From: Zygnema cylindricum
Lineage: Eukaryota; Streptophyta; Zygnematophyceae; Zygnematales; Zygnemataceae
Reading direction: 5' to 3'
Assembly (NCBI GenBank): GCA_037447655.1
Contig: JBBHKE010001112.1
Location: 152,295-216,294, forward strand
Length of the DNA stretch: 64,000 nt
Position 1 is the first letter of the stretch, and every line of letters begins with the position of its first letter. The notes under the pieces were generated by a model. That model was not told where the DNA came from and searched no databases. It saw nothing but the letters and a program-made list of their open reading frames with translations. Made by a program: the position numbers and the translations under genes. Positions 11,807 through 23,336 of this stretch are shown here, one piece after another.

Positions 11807-12001
11807 CATCGCGAATCGTTATTAGTGTCAAAGTTTAAATAACGTAAAAAAAAATAGTGTTATTAATTCTAATTTAGTTCGAGAGACGTGGCATTTTATG
11901 TTCCACGTCATTAAATAGCTTTATTAATTCTATTTCGTTAAAAAGATAAATATTTTAAGAACCCAAATTAGTGATTTTGACACTAATAACGATTCGCGGT
12001 G
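11807..12001 (+). mobile_element. TA-flanked MITE, second short subtype
   Basis: A 195-bp element runs between TA at 11805-11806 and 12002-12003. The left end is CATCGCGAATCGTTATTAG and the right end is its near-inverse AATAACGATTCGCGGTG. The interior resembles the copy at 1516-1733 (GTTATTAATTCTAATTT and AAGAACCCAAATTAG motifs, partly inverted). Non-coding. Confidence 0.8.
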
Positions 12002-12208
12002 TAGAGGACTGACTGCGAAGACCTTTAGACTGGGGGCAAGCCGGGAGTACTTGAGAAAACTCTCGTTGTCTGTGTGTTTAAGCTCTGTGAGAGGACTAAA
12101 GATTTTTTGAGGAATATTTTTTGAAGTCTTAGGCTTAACTATAGGAGATGTTTAGCGTGACCTATAAGTTGAAGTACAGACTGAGTCTCCGTACTTAGTT
12201 GTGTGCTA

Positions 12209-12779
12209 CACCGCCGATTGTTATTAGCGTAGAAGTTTCATTAGCGTGTATGAAAAACTACCGTGGTTTACGCTAATTAAGAATTTGGAAATTTTGAAGA
12301 AAAACATACATTCTAATTGTTTAATTATGGTAATTTGGTTCTTTGAAAAAAAAATGTCGGTCCCAAAAATGCGTACACTAATATATGTACAAAATCTGAC
12401 AAATCGTACACAAATCGTACGTTCACACAGTCGAAACGTGGTTGTTGGACGAATATGTGCGAACGTGATATTTGACAACCCGATTTCATCCCCATTTAAG
12501 AGCGCAAGTTCTCTTGCGTCCGCGGTTACTAAAACTCATTAATTATACTTATTCACTTAAGAAGGTACATCTTAGTACGGTCTGATACGTGCCAAACACC
12601 AAACTATTTAAATGACAACGTACTTCCGTTTTTTACGGTACTTGGAAAATATCCCTAAATAGAGTAAAGAAAAAAATAGAATAAACTACGCTATTTGAGA
12701 ATAAAAAAAAAGAAAAAGCGGGACGGAATTAGCGTACACTACGCTAATAGGCTATTAATAGTAATAGCGATTGGCGGTG
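12209..12779 (+). mobile_element. TA-flanked MITE, long form
   Basis: The ends CACCGCCGATTGTTATTAG and TAATAGCGATTGGCGGTG lie between TA at 12207-12208 and 12780-12781, a length of 571 bp. An open frame of about 98 codons inside has no recognisable features and overlaps an antisense frame, so I do not treat it as a gene. Confidence 0.75.
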
Positions 12780-13139
12780 TACTGCACTATACCTTACTAT
12801 AACACCCAAACGACACAGTCGAAAGTTTCCCCAGTAAAGCATACTATGAACCGTGACTACTGGCGCCTTTTTCTGTACAACCAATTGATCGGGTGGCAGT
12901 CGTGTCTGCCGGATTCATCGAACAGCCACGTACGGAAAAAGAAGGGAATGCGGACCGATTTACTTAAGAAGGCGACAAAATTGTAGTAAAGAAAGTGGTT
13001 TTCACGAAGGTGAATACACCTAAAAAAAACAACACGCTTAATAATGGAAAGAGAGATAACACTAACAAAGGTGAGCAACCAGGTGAGATCAGTGCGCACT
13101 GCTAATATAGTACATTGCACTATACTACAGTACAGTACT

Positions 13140-13578
13140 GTACTGAATCTTGCAACTTTTTGGCCCCGCGAGACCCCGGAGGCTCTCGGCACCCCTCCTC
13201 GAGGCGTCCACGTCGCCTCCCTCTCGTTTTGGAGTAACGACGCCTCGCGTCGCGAGGCGCATCGCCAACTGCAAACGCCACGCCAAACTACCGAAACAAT
13301 CCGTTCATCAACGGGAACCGCGGGACGTAACATTTTTCTGCCCGTTTATTTGTTTTTTAGAAAAATATTTTGAATACCTCTTTAAAACAAAAAAATCGAT
13401 CGTCGGATGTTTTTCCAATTGTCTGCTCGTCTTTATTCTCACGCATCTGCTCTTCTTTATTCTCACTCATTCATTTCCTGGTTGCCTTTCTCTTTTCTAT
13501 CGTCATTTGTTTTCTCTCTCCGTGGTCACCATTTCTCTTTCACCTTTCCCGGCCAAATTGTAAAAACGATTTGATAAG
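13140..13578. promoter_or_regulatory. CpG-rich block and pyrimidine tract, possible promoter/5' exon of the Crypton gene
   Basis: About 13150-13330 is unusually G+C- and CpG-rich for this window, with many CGCG and CCTC runs. It is followed by a pyrimidine-rich tract (about 13400-13560) that ends at a good splice donor (AAG/GTAAGT at 13576-13582). This resembles a promoter plus untranslated first exon for the downstream recombinase gene. It is inference from composition and the splice site only; no TATA box was found. Confidence 0.35.
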
Positions 13579-14574
13579 GTAAGTCACTCACACTTCTATA
13601 TTCTTGTAAGTGTGTCAATGAAAAGGTTTTAGATTTTGAAGGGAAAAGAAAAAAAATATGGTTTACACTTGTTGAAATTTATATTACTTGTAGATATTAA
13701 CTTTTACTAATATTTGACATAAAAGCACCGTTTTATTTAAATATAGCTTCGTAACATGTTAAACATTTTTTATTTTTTGTTGTTGGTACCACTGCTTACT
13801 GTACAAAGTGTACTGCTGGAGGAAAATTAAACTGGCAGCTGGCAAAATATTGGCTGAAAATTTAACTGTACAGTTGGCAAGAAAGTTTACTGTAGAAAAT
13901 GTACAGTTGGCGGAAAATGTATATCTCTACAGCTTGCAAAAATTGTAGCCAAATTGTACAACTGGCAGAAATGCATAGGTGTGTAGCTAGTATACATTGT
14001 AGCTAGCTGGTAGTGAAATTTAACTGGCAGAAAATGTGTCAGCATGTGTAGCTGACAGAAAATAAAACTGTACAAAAAATGAAGTGAGACTTTTGCAATA
14101 TTTTTGTAAGACTTTTTTATGATTTTTTTGGGAGGCTTTTTTTACGACTTATAAGACATTTTGTGGCTTATGTGGGACATTTGTGGGCTTTTTGAGGGAC
14201 TTTGGGGTTTTCAGGCAAATACCATTTTACGAGGAATTTGTTTAAATCAAGAAGCCAAAAGTAGGTTGGAAAAAACAACAATTCTTCTCGAGGAGTGGGA
14301 TTGTGTTACTGAACTCTCACTCAGATAAATTTGAAGGTTTTTACAATTTGGGAGTGTAAGTCACTAAAAACCCAACGTAAGTTGTTCTCAATAATAGAAC
14401 TACATAGTTTTGCAGAGAGTGATTTAAAAAAAAAATGAAGTTTTTGTGTTATTATTGTTGACATCTTTGCATTTTTTATTAATACTACGTAGTTTCGCAG
14501 AGAGTGATACAAAAAAAAATGAAGTTTTTGTGTTATCATAATTGACACCTTTGCATTTTTGTTATTTTTTTTAG
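13579..14574 (+). other. Proposed 5'-UTR intron of the Crypton gene
   Basis: A strong donor GTAAGT at 13579 and a T-rich acceptor TTTTTTTTAG ending at 14574 bound a 996-bp A+T-rich segment just upstream of the first ATG at 14617. Inside are degenerate copies of a motif near CTGTACAGTTGGC (13790-14080) and an 85-bp tandem duplication. Transcript evidence would be needed to confirm splicing. Confidence 0.4.
14401..14567. repeat. 85-bp tandem duplication
   Basis: Two copies (14401-14485 and 14486-about 14567) share TAGTTT(T/C)GCAGAGAGTGAT, a poly-A tract, ATGAAGTTTTTGTGTTAT and a TTTGCATTTTT ending, with few substitutions. Confidence 0.85.
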
Positions 14575-14616
14575 GTTGTTCTCACCATCACAATCTATCT
14601 CCACAATCATTTAAAT

Positions 14617-17600
14617 ATGGACAGTGCCCTTGTTGCTCCCATGGCTGATAAAATTTCAAATCGACGTCTTCCGAAATCCACGAATAGGGTTAGTTTAGCT
14701 CGTGTTAAGCACTTGAATGGCGAAAACATTCAAATCGAAAAAACAAAGAGAAAACGAAAACGAGGTGTACCTGCTGAAACGAGTTAAGGAAGAGGTGGGG
14801 ATGGCGACGGGCAAGGATTAAGATTTCAAAATAATGTTATATCTGGGAGGAAACTCGAGCCAGCTTCCTTTTGTCCAAATACCGAAGAAGCAAGACGAGA
14901 GGCTTTTTATAATTTAAAAAAGACGATATTACCTAGTACATTAACACAGTACATGCTACGAATGCGAATTTGGAAGGTATTTCTAGCCTTTTAACTGTTT
15001 TGTGAATATAATTTTTTTATTATACCGGTTATAGTTTTCGTTATCTTTTGTGTGCATTAATAAAGTTTCAGTTTTTGGTATAATTAATGTGTACTATTAC
15101 ACTTATCCTGTTTTAGTAAGATTAGTATGCAATTTACAGACTTATCCCGTTTTAGTAAGATTAGTGTGGTTTTAGTAAGATTAGTGTTCAATTTACAATT
15201 TTCAGTTTTTAGTAAAATTATTGTGCATTTTACAGTTTTCAGTTTTTAATATTTTTAGTGTGCACCATTTTCGTTTTCAGTATCATTTGTGTGCATTATT
15301 ACATTTTTTAGTATAATTAGTGTGTGCAATTAAAGTTTTCTGTTTTTTGTATTATTTGTGTGCACTATACAGCTAAACGTTTAAGTATATTAAGTGTGCA
15401 CTATTTCAGTTTTTAGTATTATTAGTATACACTATTTCTAGCTTTTAGGATTACTAGTGTGCACTATTACAATTTTGAGTCTTTTGTATAATTAATGTGC
15501 ATTACTAAAGTTTTCAGGTTTTAGGGTGATAAGTATGTCCTATTTCGTTCTCAGTTTTTATATAATTTTTATATATTGAAGTTCTCATTTTTTAGTATAA
15601 TTTGTGTGTCCTCTTTCAGTTTTGAGTTTTTAGTATTATTAATAGGCATTACTACAGTTTTCAGTTTTAGGATAATTAGTGTGTACATTCTCATTTTTTA
15701 TTTTTTAGTATAATTAGTGTGTTATTTCAGTTTTTGGTATTACTAGTGTGTGTTATCTCCGTTTTCAGTTTTTAGTATAATTAATGTGCATTACTGTAGT
15801 TTTCAGTTTTTAGGGTAATTAGTGTGTCCAATTTCAGCTTTCAGTTTTTAGTGTAATTAGTGTGTACATTTTCAGTTTTCAGTTTTTATTATAATTAATG
15901 TGCATTACTACAGTTTTCAGTTTTAGGGTAATTAGTGTGTGTGTTATTTCCATTTTCACTTTTTAGTATTATTAGTGTGTGTTATTAAAGTTTTCAGTTT
16001 TTATTAAAATAGAGTGCACTATACGGTTTTCATTTTGTAGTATAATTACTATGTGCTATTTCAGTTTTAGTTTTTAGTATAATTAGGGTTTGTTATTTCA
16101 ATTTTCAGCTTTTACTATGATTAGCGTACACTATGACAATTTTCAGGACTTTGTATAATTAGCATGCATTATTACAATTTTTATTTTTTTTCAACAAACA
16201 ATAAGTGTTTTAAATAACATTAATTTTTAAAACGCCGTTGTTGTTTTGTGAGTGTATTTAATCAGATTGTCAAACTTTGGGTGTTTTTTGTTTTATTTAA
16301 CAACTATTAAATTGTTTACAGAAATGGTGGGCCGAGCAAGAAGAGAATATAAAGCCTGCAGTTTTTCCTGGGTATATAAAAAAAATAGATGGGAGAATAA
16401 TCGAAAACCATGGCCCAACAATGGATGAACCATGGTTGGCCACAATTGTAATTCAACAAGCGTCAGTAGATGCTTTTATTGTGGCGCATGAAAACCAGGT
16501 GTGTAAGCCATACGGTTTTTATAAAGACATAAAAATCACTTATGTAAAAAGCAAAGAAATTCAAAAATACAGAGTGAAAGAGAAAAATATATGTAGATAG
16601 AGAGGAATAAAAAGAAGGATAAAGAGATAGAGAGTTAAAAGCCATAAAACATAAGTATAATTTTCTGTTGATGTTGTGCATGGATTTAGTTATTACGTTT
16701 TTTTACATTTTGTTTTTTTTGGTTTTGATTTATTTTGTTTGCATAATATTTATTATGTCTTTTGTATTTTAGGGTTTATTTTTCTATGTTTTTTTAACTA
16801 CAACCTTTGTTGTTTTGTTTTTTTATCTTTCAGCCAATGGGTTTCCTATCTGCGCTTATGAAAGCATTAGTATTTTTTCAAAAAACACAGTGTACGATTT
16901 TGGGGATAACGCCAGAAAACATAAGAAAAGGTCCACGAACAGAAACGATTCTAAAAGGTATCGTTCGAGAAACGGGTATGAGATGTAAAAAACAATACCT
17001 AGATCGACAATGCGGGGCAGTTAGTGACGGCTATAATGGAAAACAACTCCGAAATATGAGCATCAGGTGGCTTAAAGCCTCGACTACATTAGAAAAGTTG
17101 CATGAAAATATGCTTGCTCGTGCAATAACTTTGTTGACACATTTTGCAGCAGGTAGAGGTAATAGTGCTAGAGCCGTCAATTTGTGTGATTTGTTTTCGA
17201 TGGAGATTGAAAGTGTGGGACCGACACCATGTCACATGTTAGGTTTCCTCAATATGAACGGGAAAACCAACAAGGTATGTGATGTAATTTCTTAAAAAAC
17301 TTGGTGGTTTTTTGATAAATTTTGTGGTTTATATGTTTTGTGATCTTATTTTTGATTTTTTTTGTTCCTTTATTATTTTTGGAGAGACATATATTGTTGA
17401 TGTCGTTTTTTTGACACATTGAATAAGTTTTTTTTTTGTAATTTTGTGATAACAGACTTCTCGGTTTGAATGCAGAATGGTCGTAAAGAACACTTCGGTG
17501 TTATCCGAAACAAAGATTGGAGTGTTTGTCCAGTTGGCGGAATAGCCATGTGGCTTTTATATCTCTTTCATATGAAAGAAGGCACTGGTGGGGGCTGCCC

Positions 17601-19884
17601 AGATTTTTCCTCTAGAGAATCTTGGTAATGTTTCACAACCATCTCCTAAATTATTTTTGTTTTTTGCTTACCAAACAAACTCACAAAGCCAGTTGCAATT
17701 TTAAAATTGAAACAATTCCTATATATTCTAACATTATTGTGAAATTTGAAATTGAAACAATGCCTATATATTCTAACCTTATTGTGAAATTTGTTGACAA
17801 TTTTTTGACAGGTATGATTTGTATTTATTTCCAAAATCCTCCAACAACGAAAATCCATTGGACTATCATACTCATCTACGCCTCATACAAGCTATGTTTA
17901 TAAGTTTGGATATCGTATCCAACTCTAAAACGCATGCGATGAGAGGTGCGGAGCCAGATCTGCAGAGAGCAACGGGTATTAAACTAAACATTCACTAATT
18001 GTTCTATTTGTTTTTTTTTGTAATAATACTGTACGTTTTCATTTGTTGTAAAATTGTTTTTTTTATACTTGGGTATCAATTTCTGTGTAGAGATATAAAA
18101 AAAAAAAATTGGGGTGAACAGGGCTTCAGAATCTCAAATAGCACGGTTAGGCCGTTGGGTCAGTGCTCATATGTACTTGTCATATTTGACGTCAATACCT
18201 TTTGAGGTATTACTCGTACAAGCAGGATTTGAAAATGACAAGAATACATATATTTTACATCGAGATCGAGTTGATGTTCCGCAATGCCTCATTGAGCGTA
18301 CTTTTCCTTGGGCAGATGATGCTTTAAGTGAAGTGAAAAAGGTGTGATTTTTTCTTTTACAAACAAGTAACAATAAAATGACAAAAAGAAAGAGAATTGA
18401 AGATCACATGGAAATACAAATTGAAAGTGTGAAAAATAAATTCAAAAAACTGAGAGAAAAAACTGAAAAACATAAAAAACTAATAATCAAGAAAAATAGA
18501 AAGACTGAAAATTTTAAAATCAGAAAATTAGAAACATGAAAAACTGGTAATCAAAAAAATAGAATAATAAAAAAACTGAAAAACTGAAAATCAAAAAAAC
18601 AAAAAACTGCAAAACTGAAAAAACTGAGAAAATGAAAAAAACAAAACAAACAAATAGAAAAGCAGAAAAATAGAAAAACTTTAAAATTGAAAAACAAAAC
18701 ATATAACAAAATAGACAAAAGAAAAATAAGAATAATGTTTGAAATGTTTGGCTTATGTTATTTCAATTATTTGATTTTGATAACAGAGAAATATACACGG
18801 TGGTGATGAAACACAGGATGTATCAGCGCAAAAGTTTTTGGAGTTAATGACGGGTACTATTCGCCATTCTTTATGGCAAGATCTTGCCCTATTACATAAC
18901 ATGTTTCCTTTACACGCATTTTTTGCGACGCCTTTTTTTATAAGTATCATTCGAGAATGTGGGGATTAGTGGGAGATGTTTGCGAAAACCGTTCAATCTG
19001 TTGACGAAAAGAGAAATGAAAGGTCAACTTTTACGGAGGTTAACATTCCGGCGGAAGTCAAAGCGGAACTTCATGCGTTACACTTAGGAGTGGATGTTGT
19101 ACCATCTCTTTTGGTAGAACTACGAAATCAACAAAGTGAGCAGATGGCGAGTTTTGCCAAGTCAATGGAAAATTGTATAAGTATGATTGACAGAAGGCTT
19201 GCCTCGATTGAATGTCGTTTAGGTGGAGGCTTTTTGGAGAAACATGCATTTGGCTCTTTTCCACTTCCATCTTTTGACCACCCCCATCCTGTTTCTCCTC
19301 CCACTCCCTCCCCTTCATCTACACCCTTCTCCCCTCCTCCATCTTCCACTTCTTCATTTAGGCCTTTTACCCCTCTTCGTTTCGTTCTTAACCCTTCTTT
19401 TACGCCGCCTCTCCCTGAACTTGATGCTTTTGAGATTGATTAGGATAATTGGAATGGGTATACCGTTCAAAGTATTGATGTTAATGTAAAAATCGAGCAA
19501 ATTTACAATGAGTACCATTACGGCTTGAATGCCCGCCCTCCGATTAAATCTTTATTAGATGAAACCAAAACCAAACCATACAAAAAACTTAGTCAACAAT
19601 TCAAAGTATGGGCTTCCGGTCAGAAATCGAGATGGGCTCGATGTTCGAAAATTATTGCTTGTATTGAAAGTTTGAGGAAAGCTCTTGGTTACAATTTAAC
19701 AAAAGCTTTCACTTTTCTCGAAAATCTTAAAGCTAAACAATTTAATGGTAGTACCTCAGAACTAAAGGAGGCTTTGTCTTGTTCTAGCGAACCAACTTTG
19801 AAGGATAGAACTAGTCATAAAGATTTTGAAAGAAAGTTGTTACGGTTTAAAAAATTGGATGAGCTCCGTATGATCATAGGCTAA
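14617..19884 (+). pseudogene. Crypton-type tyrosine recombinase with GCR1_C-like tail, multi-exon, interrupted by stops
   Basis: Exons read in order: 14617-14976, 16322-16498, 16834-17274, 17476-17624, 17812-17975, about 18122-18341 and 18787-19884, all with GT-AG introns. The N-terminus is basic (KTKRKRKR). Exons 3-6 carry the Ndc10/CBF3 domain-II-like recombinase core typical of Cryptons. The presumed catalytic residues are R in NSARAV, H and R in KTHAMRG, and Y in MYLSYL, followed by an FPW-D motif. A proline-rich linker (about 19250-19430) precedes a GCR1_C-like domain (about 19490-19700) with the YGLNARPPI motif. Family knowledge: Cryptons move by tyrosine-recombinase cut-and-paste. Oddities: in-frame TAA after ETS in exon 1, in-frame TAG after ECGD, another TAG after FEID, and a one-base phase mismatch between exons 5 and 6. 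The rest of the frame is clean, so decay is recent or the stops are tolerated. No element termini were identified. Confidence 0.8.
15010..16190. repeat. Degenerate minisatellite filling the first coding intron of the Crypton gene
   Basis: About 1.2 kb of the 1.35-kb intron (14977-16321) is built from a degenerate unit of roughly 35-55 bp. The unit combines TTTCAGTTTTTAGTATAATT, AGTGTGCATTA and ACAGTTTTCAG. I see on the order of two dozen copies with variable spacing. The strand is strongly T-rich. Each unit contains TTTCAG/TTTTAG, i.e. a potential 3' splice-site-like motif. Confidence 0.85.
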
Positions 19885-20454
19885 TTGGACCTTTTTTGTT
19901 CAAATGAACTTGTGCTACTTTTTTATTTAATTGAAAGATTTGGAATTGTGTGTTGTTCGCATATTCGTTTTATTTTTTTTTGTTTTTATTCATATGGTGA
20001 AACTTGTGTTAAATTTTATGTTAAAGTGCTTAGTATAATGGTTTTTCTTTATATTTGTTAAAACCCTAACAAATAATTATAAGAACAAAATAATAATCTC
20101 AACATTCAACAAAATGTGTAATTGTAGTTTTTGAATAATACATTTGATTTATCAAATTTTGCAAATGCAAAAACTGTGATCTCATAACCTTAATACACAT
20201 AAAATAATTCATTTGAAATTGCTGAATTAATACCAATACTAGTCCTAAAACACCACGTCGACTTTCACCAACATCGAATGACAACATGGTTTTAAAACCT
20301 AGGATATGGTTGATTGAGTTATGACATTTCATGTAAGTCGACCATTTTATATTACTTGTAAGATTAAATAATAGCCATCAATAGTAGTTGTAATCGCCAT
20401 CGAGAATACTTAACCAAATATTTATTTTTTTCTACTAGTCCTAAAACACCACGT
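19885..20454. other. 3' flank of the Crypton gene
   Basis: A+T-rich DNA without a supported gene. It probably contains the 3'-UTR of the recombinase gene. The 21 bases just before the assembly gap (20434-20454) repeat 20238-20258 exactly. Confidence 0.5.
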
Positions 20455-20464
20455 NNNNNNNNNN
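20455..20464. other. Assembly gap (10 N)
   Basis: Ten N bases. The left edge is an exact 21-bp repeat of a segment about 200 bp upstream (starting ACTAGTCCTAAAACACC), which suggests a repeat-induced scaffold join rather than a simple small gap. Confidence 1.
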
Positions 20465-21193
20465 GCGGAATTATGTCATGTCCTCCCCAAAGCTTGTGCG
20501 CGCCGAGACTCACGCCCTGGAAGCCGTGGAGAGAAGTCATACACTTTAAACGGCATTCAGGGTGTGAATGTTCTAAGGATGGGCCATAGCTTGTTAGGCA
20601 TCTTTTTTTTTAATTCGCATCAAGACAACACAAGTTTGCGAGATGACATTAATAAAAAATGGCATCGCAAACAGGAAACTGAAGATACTATGACGGGCTG
20701 ATAGACTTTTTAATAAAAATCACAATGTCCTGTTGCACTAATTAACATATAAACACCCAACGTCAGTCGACGTCAGATAAAAAAATAATTTTTCAGATAG
20801 TCGGGCAGTATCATAGAAGTCAAAGGACAAACGCTACAGTAAAAAAAAATTACAGTAGAGCGTTTGAACACAACAGAACTACGCTTAATTTTTTTTTTTA
20901 TGGATTGTTCGATATCGGGTATGAATCTTGTAAGTGTGGGACTTACGGCAAATTTCAAATACTGAAGAGAGGTGCCGAAGGTCCCGCACTCAGAGCCGCG
21001 CGTGTTCGAAACCCCTCCTGTACTGTATTAAGGCGCACTCCTAAATGGTTGAAATACTGTACTATACTGTACAGCAGTTGACTACAGTGGTGCTCCATTC
21101 TATTTGGTTGAAAAATTACAATAGCTTGCACGGAGAGAGTCTTAAAAGTATACACGTTTCCGTGAGACTCGGTGCGGACCAATTAACTTAAAA
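20465..21193. other. Intergenic, no gene recognised
   Basis: No coding region is supported. It contains short inverted segments (for example AAACGCTACAGTA and TACAGTAGAGCGTTT near 20830-20866) and many GTAC motifs such as TACTGTACTATACTGTACAG at about 21053. Confidence 0.4.
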
Positions 21194-21805
21194 ATGTACG
21201 GAGGCAGTACCGATGCGCCAAAGATCTCAATACTACGACTTTTTAAGATTTTTCGTACAGTGACAAATCCGGCACAATTTGAATATAGTACAGTACTATT
21301 TTGGCATTTTTCTTGTATTTGGATACGCACGGCTAATGGTAAGATTTCATTAGACGAAAAGTGGGGCTGGTTTCTGGATGCCGTACTTTTTCAGTCAGAG
21401 CCGTACCATATTGTTTTTTTGTCAGACGAAACATCGTTCAATGATGTAGGCGTTTTTTTACCAGTGATTCTTGACCGTTGGATATTTCACTTTTTGAGAT
21501 CCGTGAAGCAATCGCGCATTTCATCCTCTGTGAATAAACTCTCCTCGCGAGGAGAGTTTGTTTCACACTGGTCGTGTACCATTGGTACACGTAAAAAAAC
21601 ATATAATATCCACTTTGAACAAGCGATCACAGGATTATACGTCGTCGTACAGACCGTTTGTCTCTTGCCACACTTGATGCAAGTCAACCGAAAATATCGT
21701 CGCACGCTCCAAGATTTTGAGGATCTGCACTATAACCTATGTGGCGCCATCATAATTGAGGAAGGCTATTTACTGGCCCGACAAAATGGAGCGGACTCCA
21801 AGTAA
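21194..21805 (+). CDS. Hypothetical protein, 203 residues, unrecognised
   Basis: An uninterrupted ATG-initiated frame of 203 codons, unusually long for A+T-rich DNA where stops are frequent. The protein is rich in aromatic residues (W, F, Y) and has moderately hydrophobic stretches but no clear signal peptide or convincing membrane segment. I recognise no domain. It contains a perfect 24-bp palindrome at 21536-21559, which is unusual inside a coding region. No neighbouring gene suggests a role, and there is no transposon terminal repeat on either side that I can see. It could be a chance frame, an exon of a decayed gene, or a novel protein. Confidence 0.25.
   Translation: MYGGSTDAPKISILRLFKIFRTVTNPAQFEYSTVLFWHFSCIWIRTANGKISLDEKWGWFLDAVLFQSEPYHIVFLSDETSFNDVGVFLPVILDRWIFHFLRSVKQSRISSSVNKLSSRGEFVSHWSCTIGTRKKTYNIHFEQAITGLYVVVQTVCLLPHLMQVNRKYRRTLQDFEDLHYNLCGAIIIEEGYLLARQNGADSK
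21536..21559. repeat. Perfect 24-bp palindrome centred on TCGCGA
   Basis: The left half AAACTCTCCTCG is exactly mirrored by its complement. The CCTCGCGAGG core recurs in the longer palindrome at 52055-52092. Confidence 0.9.
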
Positions 21806-22666
21806 ACACTGTCATTTGACGTCTCCGTACATTTATTGGGACCACTTAATGGAATATGAGGCCTAAAATGGTCAACTAGAGTTAATGACCATTGAACGGC
21901 CGGCATAGAATACGGACGACCAATAACCTCCCGGTCCCGAGAGTGCGCCGTCATACGTGGTCGCAAATATCTTTTAGGTAGATCAGATCGTACGTATTCG
22001 ATTGATCCGTACATCTGGAGATCTTTAAAATATCACGGTGGAGACAATGCCTTCGGTCAACAAAATCGATAGAAAGGGAGGAAGCAAGGGAAATTTAAGA
22101 CCGAGTCCGATTCGATATTCCATACCACGACTTTAATACGTGTGACAGCTGTACTCCAAGCTTCTCCTATACTCCCTGGGCTCCTATTGGGCCACGACAA
22201 CCCTGTTTTCTGGGTTGTCTTAATTGCAACCATTTGCGTCTCTTTTCGCAATTTTTGGAATACGAAACAGTGCGAGGTTTCTATCGTACGAAACATATCG
22301 TCTACTTATAATTCGCCGCGTTAAAAGTACAAACAGGAAAATTAGAGTACGAAGGACAAAAATATACGAAAAAACGTTTTTTCGACTATTTACGCGCAAT
22401 TGCAAGATATTTCTGTGTTAACTCCAAGTTTTTTTCGAGTCATTCTCAAAAAAAATATTTTGTCCTGTTGGCCTTTTTTCCCGTTAATAACACGTGTAAA
22501 TAATTAATCGGTTGGCCGGATTTTCATTCGCTACCCGAATATTATTTTAGGTTCGGACCCCATTGGGACCATTTTCGTCTCATATTTTGGCATTTTGCTC
22601 TTTTCAAAAACGCGATGAGCCGCGGGATATCCGGCGGACCTCTTGTTTTATTAGAGTGTAAATGTA
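21806..22666. other. Intergenic, no gene recognised
   Basis: No supported gene. Short frames on both strands carry no recognisable motifs. GTACG-rich. Confidence 0.4.
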
Positions 22667-22882
22667 GACCGTGTCACGCTATTAGTGTTAATGCTTTTTT
22701 CTCCACTTAAAATATGTTTTCTCCCTGCACACTTTTCAGATTATTAATCCGACGATCAGGAATAAACGGCATGATTTCCTTTCAACCGATTAGCGGTCTC
22801 CAATCAGAAACTGGACATGTGTGTACAGAAACTAGATTTTAAGTGGCGAAAAAACATAAACACTAATAGCGAGACACGTGTG
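22667..22882 (+). mobile_element. TA-flanked MITE, short form, diverged ends
   Basis: The interior matches the copy at 1290-1513, including TTTTCTCC...CACACTT and CCGATTAGCGGTCTCCA, and it ends with AACACTAATAGCGAGACACG. The terminal bases have diverged (GACCGTGTCACGCTATTAG instead of CACCGTGAATCGCTATTAG), so boundaries are approximate. Confidence 0.65.
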
Positions 22883-23174
22883 TTTTATGGGAACAAATAA
22901 AAAACTTGATAGACTGAAACGGGCAGCGAAAGTTCGGAGAATCGTCTTTTGTTGTCGCTAAAAGGATTCTGATTGGCCCAAGTTTTGGAGTTCATTGCCA
23001 CAAACAAACGGAAAGACACACAAATTAAAATAGAAGGGAAAAAACGATTTATTCACATGTTACGCAAATGGTACCCTGTAAAAAGTTCTGACGATTCCGT
23101 ACGGAATTCGATTTTGGCGGTGTCCTTCTTAAAAAGTACAGGGTGTGTCCTTCTCCTTCGCAGTGCCAAAAACG

Positions 23175-23215
23175 TGACGTAAGCAAATTTGAACATCGGA
23201 GAAAATGTATATAAA
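23175..23215 (+). promoter_or_regulatory. Core promoter of the serine peptidase gene (CRE-like site and TATA box)
   Basis: TATATAAA lies at 23208-23215, about 120 bp upstream of the peptidase start codon, followed by a pyrimidine-rich leader (23236-23333). A TGACGTAA element, matching bZIP/CRE-type sites, lies at 23175-23182, about 25 bp upstream of the TATA box. Spacing predicts transcription starting near 23240. Confidence 0.6.
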
Positions 23216-23336
23216 CCGTAGCTTTGACCCTTGAATTTTCACTCCCTGTTCGGCCTCTCTTCCCTCCCTATCCCTCACTCCCTCTCCCACTCTCCTCCCT
23301 CTCCCTCTCCCTCTTCACCTCCTTCTCAATTCCACG

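Noticed and set aside
12857-13333. 158-residue minus-strand frame over the CpG-rich block
   Set aside because: It overlaps two plus-strand frames of similar length in the same G+C-rich DNA, which is typical of chance openness. No motif was found.
15010-16190. CRISPR-like array
   Set aside because: The units are degenerate and variable in length with no unique spacers, and they lie in a eukaryotic intron.
19058-19489. Overlapping frames in other phases across the proline-rich part of the Crypton
   Set aside because: They are shadows of the real frame in the CT-rich linker.
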